A stretch of 20,765 bases of DNA. It comes from an uncultured Collinsella sp. GTDB lineage: Bacteria; Actinomycetota; Coriobacteriia; Coriobacteriales; Coriobacteriaceae. The notes under the pieces are model-generated. The model did not search any database. It was given only the letters and a program-made list of their open reading frames with translations, and had not been told where the DNA came from. The translations under genes were made by a program, and so were the position numbers. Position 1 is the stretch's first letter; each line of letters begins with the position of its first letter. Of the stretch, positions 15,042-20,595 are shown piece after piece. The stretch spans positions 1 to 20,765 of the forward strand of contig CAKUHP010000023.1 of assembly GCA_934658705.1 (NCBI GenBank), read 5' to 3'.

Positions 15042-15060
15042 TGTATATACGTTATATACA
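15042..15060. promoter_or_regulatory. candidate operator TGTATATA-CGT-TATATACA between divergent genes
   Basis: A perfect 8-3-8 palindrome in the 166-base divergent gap between larE (minus) and the HAD gene (plus). It is far more AT-rich than its surroundings. It probably binds a dimeric regulator or overlaps a promoter. TATAAT on the plus strand (14984-14989) is another possible -10 element in this gap. Confidence 0.5.
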
Positions 15061-15114
15061 AGTTTGTAAAGTGCGGTAGAGTAGCGGCAGTGCAAGCCGA
15101 TGAGGGGGAGCGAA

Positions 15115-15765
15115 ATGATTAAGGCTGTCATTTTTGATATGGACGGAACGCTCGTAGATACCGAGCGTTTGGGCATTAAGGCGTGGAAGGCGGGTGCTGC
15201 TGAGCTGGGGCTCGCGATCGATGAGGCGCTGATCCATCAGTTCATCGGCCGCACACTTCCCGATGTCATGGGCATCTTGGAGAAGCATTACGGCAGCCGC
15301 GAGACCGCTGAGGCGATCTATGTCCGCCATAAGGAGATTCGCGACGAGATGGTCAAGACCGAGCTGGAGCTTAAGGCCGGCGCTGCCGAGTGCCTAGACG
15401 AGCTGCTGGATGCGGGCTATCACGTGGGCCTTGCAACTTCGTCGCGCCACGTTACCGCCGAGCGCAATCTTAAGATGGTCGATCTTTTTGACAAGTTTGA
15501 GACCGTGACCTGTGGTGAGGATGTCGTGCACGGTAAGCCCGACCCCGAGATGTATCTGCTCGCCTGCGAGCGCGCGGGCTTTGCTCCCGAGGAGTGCGCT
15601 GTGGTCGAGGACTCGCGCAATGGCTGTGTTTCGGGCATTACTGCCGGCTGCCACGTCTTTGCCGTGCCCGATATCGTCCCGCTGCCGCAGGACGTGGTGG
15701 ATGGCTGCGACGTCGTGCTCGACACGCTGTTCGATCTGACGGCGGCGGTCAAGGCCGTGCGCTAG
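15115..15765 (+). CDS. HAD-superfamily phosphatase (beta-phosphoglucomutase-like subfamily)
   Basis: A 216-residue cytosolic HAD hydrolase. Motif I is DMDGT with nucleophile D8 and acid D10. Motif II is the S/T in LATSSRH, motif III the lysine in GKPDPEMY, and motif IV the ED of VVEDSRNG. The helical cap between motifs I and II is of the C1 type, as in beta-phosphoglucomutase, YniC and phosphoglycolate phosphatase. The start at 15115 is preferred over the in-frame ATG at 15100 because GAGGGGGAG lies just before it and motif I then sits at the usual distance from the N-terminus. The substrate is likely a small sugar phosphate but is not determined. It stands alone, divergent from larE, and ends with two terminators. 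Confidence 0.9.
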   Translation: MIKAVIFDMDGTLVDTERLGIKAWKAGAAELGLAIDEALIHQFIGRTLPDVMGILEKHYGSRETAEAIYVRHKEIRDEMVKTELELKAGAAECLDELLDAGYHVGLATSSRHVTAERNLKMVDLFDKFETVTCGEDVVHGKPDPEMYLLACERAGFAPEECAVVEDSRNGCVSGITAGCHVFAVPDIVPLPQDVVDGCDVVLDTLFDLTAAVKAVR

Positions 15766-15797
15766 CACTGGCATACCATCTATTTCAATTAGATTTT

Positions 15798-15838
15798 AAA
15801 AGGCGGTCGTTTGCGTTGTGCGAACGGCCGCTTTTCTG
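15798..15838 (+). terminator. first terminator after the HAD gene
   Basis: GCGGTCGTTTGC pairs with GCGAACGGCCGC (T-G pairs allowed), flanked by A and T runs, beginning about 32 bases after the stop codon. Confidence 0.8.
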
Positions 15839-15868
15839 TTTGTTCCGCCGTTCTAACGAACGGTAGAG

Positions 15869-15907
15869 AAAAGGGCCCGACAAGTGCTTGCTTGTCGGGC
15901 CCTTTTT
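15869..15907. terminator. second, very strong terminator
   Basis: AAAAGGGCCCGACAAG (15869-15884), loop TGCTTG, CTTGTCGGGCCCTTTT (15891-15906): a perfect 16-bp stem followed by another T. The symmetric A and T ends make it effective on both strands. Confidence 0.9.
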
Positions 15908-15936
15908 GTTTTGAGCATTGGCCTGATAACGTCGCA

Positions 15937-16022
15937 TTACACGAAATGGGAAGTTATATGGAGGCGAACTTACACGAAATGGGAAGTTAAATGCGCGCTA
16001 GTTTACACGAAATGGGAAGTTA
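15937..16022. repeat. three direct copies of a 20-bp sequence with exact 33-bp period
   Basis: TTACACGAAATGGGAAGTTA occurs at 15937-15956, 15970-15989 and 16003-16022 without a single mismatch. The 13-base spacers (15957-15969 and 15990-16002) are different from each other. A 33-bp period equals about three helical turns, so the copies face the same side of DNA. They lie between the ends of two convergent genes, not at a promoter. The spacers are too short for CRISPR. Function unknown: an array of protein-binding sites or an iterated small element. Confidence 0.93.
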
Positions 16023-16044
16023 CGCTCGCGTGGGCATAGATAGA

Positions 16045-16078
16045 TTACCCCGCTGCGCCTAAAGACTCAGCGGGGTAA
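16045..16078. terminator. hairpin terminating the LacI-family gene
   Basis: TTACCCCGCTG (16045-16055) and CAGCGGGGTAA (16068-16078) form an 11-bp perfect stem with a 12-base loop, five bases past the LacI-gene stop. The following minus-strand bases (TCTATC) are only weakly T-rich. Confidence 0.65.
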
Positions 16079-16082
16079 GCGG

Positions 16083-17195
16083 TTACAGGTACGCACCGAG
16101 GTTGATGGCGGTGGCTTCGGCGTGGTTGCTTGCCTGGGTGCTGGCGCGCTCCAGCAAGAACGGGCGTACGAGTTCCTGGCGGTTGATGTCCTCGACGGCC
16201 GTGACCGCGGTGACGGTGCGTGCGGCGGAACCGATGCGGACGTGTTTGGTCTTTGCCGGGGCCTTGTTTTCGATTTGCTCCATGAGCAGCTGGACACCCT
16301 TGCGGCCAATCTCGTAGCCCGGCGGCGCTACCGTAGTGAGCGGGACCGATCCACTCCAGGCGAGCGGATTGCCGTCGCAGCCAGCCACGCGGACCTGACC
16401 GGGGACGGATATACCCTTGTCGACCAGCGCCGAGATGACGCCCGAGGCCAACACATCGGTCAGGCCGACGACAAAATCGGGGCGCTCGTCGGCAGGGCGC
16501 TCGGCAATTTGGGCGCCGATGCCGTAGCCGTCGGCAGCGGTATTCCATTCGCCGGCGTCAATGACTTCAATCTTAATATCGGGATGCAGAGCAAGGGCCT
16601 TGTGAATGCCAAGCACGCGTAAGGTGAGCTGCATAAATGCCGCTCTGCCCACAACGACGATATGGTGAGCGCCACGGGCGATGGCGAGCTCGGCGATGAT
16701 GCGGCCTTGGGCCTCGTTGTCGGCGGCGACATAGTAACCAGGCTCGGAGCAGTGGATGTCCAGATGGACGATGGGTACGGGCATCTTGGTCATGGCCGGG
16801 TGCCAGTCGGGGGATGCCATGGGCTGAACCATGACACCCGACATCTGCGTGCCCATAAAGTAGCGCAGGTAATGATCCTCGAGAATATCGTCGTTATCGG
16901 CGTTGGCGATAAGTAGATCGTAGCCGTGCTTGCGGGCCTCGTTGTGGGCGCCGCTGGCGATCTGGAGCGAGAAGCCGTGATCGAGGCGGGGGAGGACCAG
17001 GCCAAAGGACTTGGTGGTGCCGCCTGCCAATTGCCGAGCGCTTTGGTTGGGCAGGTAGCCTAGGCGATTGATGGTTTCGTTGATGAGTTTGAGGGTCTCG
17101 GGGCGCAGCTTTTCGGGATGGTTGAGCGCGTTGGAAACCGTGCCCAACGAAACCCCGGCTTCGCGCGCGACATCGCTGATTTTTACCTTTGCCAT
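16083..17195 (-). CDS. LacI-family transcriptional regulator
   Basis: A 370-residue DNA-binding repressor. The N-terminal helix-turn-helix is VKISDVAREAGVSLGTVSNA at about residues 4-23, with the hinge region LGYLPNQSARQLAGG after it, then a periplasmic-binding-protein-like sensor domain (FGLVLPRLDHGF..., AGCDGNPLAWSGSVPLTTVAPP). The C-terminus is somewhat longer than in LacI (360). The start at 17195 has AAAGGGG six bases upstream and fits the family; the open frame to 17336 runs through palindromic repeats and is rejected. The own promoter and a LacI-type operator lie just upstream, so autoregulation is likely. The effector is probably a sugar or nucleoside. No sugar uptake or hydrolase gene lies beside it, so its targets are unknown. 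Confidence 0.92.
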   Translation of the reverse strand: MAKVKISDVAREAGVSLGTVSNALNHPEKLRPETLKLINETINRLGYLPNQSARQLAGGTTKSFGLVLPRLDHGFSLQIASGAHNEARKHGYDLLIANADNDDILEDHYLRYFMGTQMSGVMVQPMASPDWHPAMTKMPVPIVHLDIHCSEPGYYVAADNEAQGRIIAELAIARGAHHIVVVGRAAFMQLTLRVLGIHKALALHPDIKIEVIDAGEWNTAADGYGIGAQIAERPADERPDFVVGLTDVLASGVISALVDKGISVPGQVRVAGCDGNPLAWSGSVPLTTVAPPGYEIGRKGVQLLMEQIENKAPAKTKHVRIGSAARTVTAVTAVEDINRQELVRPFLLERASTQASNHAEATAINLGAYL

Positions 17196-17205
17196 AGCGG
17201 CCCCT

Positions 17206-17219
17206 TTGATGCGTTTCAA
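17206..17219 (-). promoter_or_regulatory. LacI-family operator upstream of its own gene
   Basis: TTGATGCGTTTCAA (plus strand) has TTGA/TCAA ends and a central CG, the usual form of LacI/CcpA-type operators, with 10 of 14 positions symmetric. It lies between the predicted transcription start and the start codon, a good place for self-repression. Confidence 0.55.
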
Positions 17220-17230
17220 GTACAAGCCAG

Positions 17231-17261
17231 ATTGTAGCATCGCCCGCCCCCGGGGTGTCAA
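17231..17261 (-). promoter_or_regulatory. promoter of the LacI-family gene
   Basis: Minus-strand TTGACA (17256-17261) and TACAAT (17231-17236) with a 19-base spacer. The first two bases of the -35 box fall inside the end of the palindromic element at 17260-17300. Confidence 0.55.
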
Positions 17262-17300
17262 AACCTGCCAATGAGGGACAGGTTTATTTTGGCAGGTTTT
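17260..17300 (+). repeat. palindromic element, family 1 copy A (CCTGCCAA arms, GACAGG core)
   Basis: AAAACCTGCCAA (17260-17271) and TTGGCAGGTTTT (17289-17300) are perfect 12-bp arms, with GGGACAGGTT (17275-17284) in the loop. The same element occurs in the other orientation at 19686-19724. Confidence 0.9.
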
Positions 17301-17329
17301 ATTTGGGGAAACGCCGACTCCGGCGCAGG

Positions 17330-17370
17330 CCACCACGAAGGGGGGCAGTCCACAATCCCCTTCATGGTAG
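17330..17370. repeat. imperfect palindromic element (CCACCACGAAGGGG arms)
   Basis: CCACCACGAAGGGG (17330-17343) and CCCCTTCATGGTAG (17357-17370) pair at 12 of 14 positions around a 13-base loop. The CCACCAC arm start is shared with the element at 17557-17607, which suggests a decayed relative. Confidence 0.65.
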
Positions 17371-17393
17371 TTTTGCTGCCCCGGCTTTCAATT

Positions 17394-17450
17394 GTCTCGA
17401 TCTGTAACATCTGGACGGTAAAACCGGCTCTACCTGTTACAGATTGAGAC
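17394..17450. repeat. 57-bp palindromic element, family 2 copy A
   Basis: Arm GTCTCGATCTGTAACA (17394-17409) matches TGTTACAGATTGAGAC (17435-17450) with one difference; the 25-base loop contains a CGGT-AAA-ACCG hairpin. It repeats 81 bases downstream. Confidence 0.9.
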
Positions 17451-17474
17451 GAAACGCCGAGGCGGAACCGTAAC

Positions 17475-17531
17475 GTCTCGATCTGTAACAGTAAGCCCGT
17501 TTTCGGAGCCCTAGATGCTACAGATTGAGAT
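17475..17531. repeat. 57-bp palindromic element, family 2 copy B
   Basis: The left arm GTCTCGATCTGTAACA (17475-17490) is identical to copy A; the right arm TGCTACAGATTGAGAT (17516-17531) has diverged at two positions. The 25-base loop has a different sequence from copy A (with CCG-TTTT-CGG) but the same length and fold. Confidence 0.88.
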
Positions 17532-17556
17532 CTTTTGCCGGGACAGAGCACCGGCC

Positions 17557-17607
17557 CGGTCCAAACCACCACAAAGGTGCCTGTCTCCATTGTGGTGGTT
17601 TGGACCG
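17557..17607. repeat. 51-bp palindromic element, family 3 (GGTCCAAACCACCACAA arms)
   Basis: CGGTCCAAACCACCACAA (17557-17574) and its exact complement (17590-17607) form 18-bp perfect arms around a 15-base loop that contains CCTGTC, the core also found in family 1. Confidence 0.92.
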
Positions 17608-17627
17608 ACTGGGCGTGTGTGTATCGA

Positions 17628-17651
17628 GTGGTATCCAAGTTGAGATACCAC
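17628..17651. promoter_or_regulatory. candidate operator GTGGTATC-N8-GATACCAC upstream of glmS
   Basis: A perfect 8-bp inverted repeat with an 8-base centre, 30 bases before the -10 box of glmS. It adjoins a second, near-palindromic CTGGTATATCAG (17654-17665). Likely a binding site for a regulator of glmS, or the last of the repeat units in this 566-base gene-less gap. Confidence 0.45.
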
Positions 17652-17681
17652 TTCTGGTATATCAGCTTGCGCTCGCGTGAG

Positions 17682-17687
17682 TACAAT
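17682..17687 (+). promoter_or_regulatory. -10 box of glmS
   Basis: TACAAT in context GAGTACAATACTC, 74 bases before the glmS start. No convincing -35 is visible at the usual distance. No glmS ribozyme-like core was recognised in the short leader. Confidence 0.45.
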
Positions 17688-17761
17688 ACTCGAACGTTAT
17701 GCGTCTCAGCGCCCCTTGTGCGTGGACGTTTTGCAGTCTCGCGAACGAAGGGATTTATCCT

Positions 17762-19609
17762 ATGTGCGGAATCGTCGGCTACACCGGCTCTGATATTGCA
17801 AAGAACATCCTGGTCACGGGTCTTAAGCGTATGGAGTATCGCGGCTATGACTCCTCGGGCGTTGCGCTCGAGGTGGGCGAGGGCGCTGCGGCGCACCTCG
17901 ACGTCATTCGCCGCGTGGGTAAAGTTGCGGGTCTGGAGAGCGAGCTTTCCAACGTCGATAGCGACGCCACCTGCGGCATCGGCCACACTCGCTGGGCTAC
18001 CCACGGCAAGCCCTCCGTCGCCAACGCCCATCCTCACACCAGCTGCGACGGTCGCATCGCCATCGTCCACAACGGCATCATCGAGAACTTCGCCGAGCTG
18101 CGCGAAGAGCTGGAGGGCCGCGGCCATCACTTTAAGAGCGAGACCGATACCGAGGTCTTCGCGCATCTGATCGAAGAGGCTTATGCCGAGACGCACGACC
18201 TGATGGCCTCCGTGCGCGAGGCCTGCACCCACGTGGTGGGCGCCTATGGTCTGGCCGCCGTGTGCGCTGACGAGCCCGGTGTAATCGCCGTTGCCCGTAA
18301 GGATTCCCCGATTGTGGTCGGCGTGGGCGAGACCGGCGCCTACGTCGCTTCCGATGTCATCGCGCTCATCGACGCCACCCGCGACGTCGTGGTGCTCGAG
18401 GACGGTCAGTTTGCCAAGCTTACGCCCGCGGGTGTCGAGTACACCGACGAGGCCGGCAACGTCATCGAGCCCAAGGTCACTCACATCGACTGGGATCTCG
18501 ACATGGCCGAAAAGGGCGGCTACCCCGACTTTATGCTCAAGGAGATCCACGAGCAGCCTCGCGTCGTGCGCGATACGCTGGTCGGTCGCATGACGCCTGC
18601 CGGCGAGCTCGACATCGACGAGCTGGGCCTTTCGCTCGAGGAACTCAACGACATCGATCGCGTTTATGTGATCGCCTGCGGCACCAGCTACCATGCCGGC
18701 CTCATTGCTAAGAACCTTATTGAGGGTTGGGCTCGCATCCCGACCGAGGTTGAGGCGGCCAGCGAGTTCCGCTATCGTAACCCCATCATCACGCCGACGA
18801 CGCTCGTCGTTGCCGTGTCCCAGTCGGGCGAGACCGCAGACACCCTCGCCGCCATCCGCGACGCGCGCATCAAGGGCGCCAAGGTCTTCGGCATCACCAA
18901 CGTGGTGGGCAGCCCCGTGGCGCGCGAGAGCGACGGCGTCATCTACACCAAGGCCAACAAGGAGATCGCGGTCGCCTCGACCAAGAGCTTCATCGGCCAG
19001 GTTGTGAGCCTGACGCTGCTGGCTCTGCTGCTGGCACAGGTCAAGTATCGCCTGACCACCAAGCAGGCTCGTATGCTGTTCCGCGAGCTTTCCGATACCG
19101 CCGAGCAGATCCAGTGGATTCTGGATACGCAGACCGAGGCCGTGCACGAGGCCGCCCTGCTGTGCAGGGACGCGCAATCGGCGCTGTTCGTGGGCCGCGG
19201 CATGGGTGCAGCCATCTCCTACGAGGGCGCGCTTAAGCTCAAGGAGGTCAGCTATCTGCACGCTGAGGCATATGCCGCCGGCGAGATGAAGCATGGCCCC
19301 ATCGCGCTGATCGACCCGGGCTTCCCCGTTATCGCCGTGGCCACCAAGAGCGCCACCTACGACAAGACCGTGTCGAACCTTATGGAGTGCAAGGCACGTG
19401 GCGCCAAGGTCATCGTTGTTGCCACCGAGGGCGACGAGGAGATCAACAAGATTGCCGACTGCATCATCCGCGTGCCGGCCGTCCGCGACGTCTTTAGCCC
19501 CATCACGGCGAGCGTCCCGCTGCAGCTGCTCGCCCGCGAGGTCGCCATCCTGCGCGGCTGCGATGTCGACCAGCCCCGCAACCTGGCGAAAAGCGTTACG
19601 GTTGAATAA
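17762..19609 (+). CDS. glmS: glutamine--fructose-6-phosphate aminotransferase (isomerizing)
   Basis: First enzyme of UDP-GlcNAc synthesis: fructose-6-phosphate plus glutamine gives glucosamine-6-phosphate. The 615-residue protein starts MCGIVGY, and C2 becomes the N-terminal nucleophile after Met removal. The glutaminase domain (about 1-230) shows YRGYDSSG, HTRWATHG (75-82) and HNGIIENF (103-110). Two SIS sugar-isomerase domains follow, with ACGTSYHAG and SQSGETADT in the first and GRGMGAAISYEGALKLKE and EMKHGPIALI in the second. The C-terminus DQPRNLAKSVTVE is the conserved end. The start is fixed by AAGGG upstream and by the requirement for Cys at position 2; an ORF extension to 17699 is rejected. 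It is monocistronic, with its own -10 box and a strong terminator. The region above is unusually crowded with palindromes. Confidence 0.98.
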   Translation: MCGIVGYTGSDIAKNILVTGLKRMEYRGYDSSGVALEVGEGAAAHLDVIRRVGKVAGLESELSNVDSDATCGIGHTRWATHGKPSVANAHPHTSCDGRIAIVHNGIIENFAELREELEGRGHHFKSETDTEVFAHLIEEAYAETHDLMASVREACTHVVGAYGLAAVCADEPGVIAVARKDSPIVVGVGETGAYVASDVIALIDATRDVVVLEDGQFAKLTPAGVEYTDEAGNVIEPKVTHIDWDLDMAEKGGYPDFMLKEIHEQPRVVRDTLVGRMTPAGELDIDELGLSLEELNDIDRVYVIACGTSYHAGLIAKNLIEGWARIPTEVEAASEFRYRNPIITPTTLVVAVSQSGETADTLAAIRDARIKGAKVFGITNVVGSPVARESDGVIYTKANKEIAVASTKSFIGQVVSLTLLALLLAQVKYRLTTKQARMLFRELSDTAEQIQWILDTQTEAVHEAALLCRDAQSALFVGRGMGAAISYEGALKLKEVSYLHAEAYAAGEMKHGPIALIDPGFPVIAVATKSATYDKTVSNLMECKARGAKVIVVATEGDEEINKIADCIIRVPAVRDVFSPITASVPLQLLAREVAILRGCDVDQPRNLAKSVTVE

Positions 19610-19633
19610 CCGAGGCCCGTTGTCCTAACGACC

Positions 19634-19671
19634 AAGGCCCGGCTTCGCGCGATGCGGAGCCGGGCCTTTTT
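19634..19671. terminator. terminator of glmS
   Basis: AAGGCCCGGCT (19634-19644) and AGCCGGGCCTT (19658-19668) with an inner TCGC-GCGA fold and a T-run to 19671. Confidence 0.9.
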
Positions 19672-19685
19672 GCGTTTGCCCAGAT

Positions 19686-19724
19686 AAAACCTGCCAAAAA
19701 GAACCTGTCCCTTTTTGGTAGGTT
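19686..19724 (-). repeat. palindromic element, family 1 copy B, forming the 3' end of the GntR gene
   Basis: AAAACCTGCCAA (19686-19697) is identical to the arm of copy A at 17260; the loop AACCTGTCCC (19702-19711) is the exact complement of the loop core of copy A, and the right arm TTGGTAGGTT (19715-19724) has one change. Read on the minus strand the two copies align across core, arm and a shared ATYTG flank with only a few differences. It touches the stop codon of the GntR gene and leads into TTTT, so it probably serves as that gene's terminator. Confidence 0.9.
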
Positions 19725-20454
19725 AGCGGAGCTTGCTGGTCTCGAAGTACTCGGGGAACTGGTCAAGGACCTCGGTTTGGTTGCGGAACATCATATGCAG
19801 GTGCTTGCTCACCAAAAAGCTCGCCTCGATGGGATCGCGACCGGCGATGGCGCGGCGGATCTGCTTGTGCTCATTCACGATATCCTGATTGTCCAGAACC
19901 TGAGTGGCGGCGCGCAGCCAGCGGAAACGCTCCAGGTCGGCGTTGGTCGCCTCGAGCCACGACCACACGGTGCTGCGGCATGCAATGCTAAAAATCATGT
20001 GATGCATGAGGTTGTCGCTCAAAAAGAAGCCGATGCGATCCTCTTCGGCCATGGCCTTTTCCTGCAGCGCGATGGCGCGGTCGAGCTGTTCGATGCCGGC
20101 TGACGTAGCGCGGGCGCAGCACTCCACAATCACCTGCTTTTCCAAGTGCTCGCGAATGTAGCAAGCACTCTCGGCAAGGGTGAGGTTGATGGGCGAGACG
20201 TAGGTGCCGCTCTGGGGCACGGTACGCACCAAGCCCTCCTGTGCCAAGCGCACCAAGGCCTCGCGCACGGGCGTGCGCCCCATGTCCAAGTCGTCGCAAA
20301 GTTGCTTGACGCCCAGCTTTTCGCCCGGCTTGTAATCCAGGTAGACGATTTTGCGTCGAATGGTGTGATAGGACTGGTCCTGTAGGCTTGTTTCCTGCTC
20401 GCCGACGTGCATCGAATCTTCCATAGCGCCTCGCAACCGTTCTTTCACACTCAT
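19723..20454 (-). CDS. GntR-family regulator, FadR/FCD type
   Basis: A 243-residue transcription factor with a winged helix-turn-helix (about 30-90: SYHTIRRKIV, then GVKQLCDDLDMGRTPVREAL, LAQEGLV) and a helical FCD ligand domain with metal-ligand-like residues (D146 in SDNLMHHMIF, H193 in NEHKQIRRAI, H215 in SKHLHMM). FCD regulators usually respond to organic acids or related metabolites. The start is uncertain: 20454 lacks a ribosome-binding site, whereas ATG at 20424 (ten residues shorter) has GAGG five bases upstream and may be the true one. It is divergent from a membrane-protein gene, and a perfect palindrome lies between them, so it probably controls both genes. Confidence 0.9.
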   Translation of the reverse strand: MSVKERLRGAMEDSMHVGEQETSLQDQSYHTIRRKIVYLDYKPGEKLGVKQLCDDLDMGRTPVREALVRLAQEGLVRTVPQSGTYVSPINLTLAESACYIREHLEKQVIVECCARATSAGIEQLDRAIALQEKAMAEEDRIGFFLSDNLMHHMIFSIACRSTVWSWLEATNADLERFRWLRAATQVLDNQDIVNEHKQIRRAIAGRDPIEASFLVSKHLHMMFRNQTEVLDQFPEYFETSKLR

Positions 20455-20494
20455 ATGTCAGTTGTTTATTATGCCGCGAATCAGCCCTCCGTGG

Positions 20495-20511
20495 GGGTAA
20501 TTCAATTACCC
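20495..20511. promoter_or_regulatory. candidate GntR operator GGGTAATT-C-AATTACCC
   Basis: A perfect 17-bp palindrome in the 141-base gap between the divergent GntR and YeiH-family genes. Length and odd centre fit an operator for a GntR dimer. The assignment to the adjacent regulator is inferred from position. Confidence 0.55.
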
Positions 20512-20595
20512 GATGGGAACTTTTGCAGCGCTGTGCCCCGCTCGTTGCCGTATCATAAGCCGTCGCGAACACGAAACCGAAAGAAGGAATCCCCT

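Noticed and set aside
15937..16022. Short CRISPR array
   Set aside because: Repeats are 20 bp and spacers only 13 bp, there are just three units and no cas genes nearby.
17607..17761. glmS ribozyme in the glmS leader
   Set aside because: The predicted leader is only about 70 bases and no ribozyme core or pairing pattern was recognised; the class is mainly found in Firmicutes.
17258..19294. 678-codon minus-strand frame opposite glmS
   Set aside because: Shadow of the glmS codon pattern; it extends into the intergenic palindromes and has no recognisable domain.
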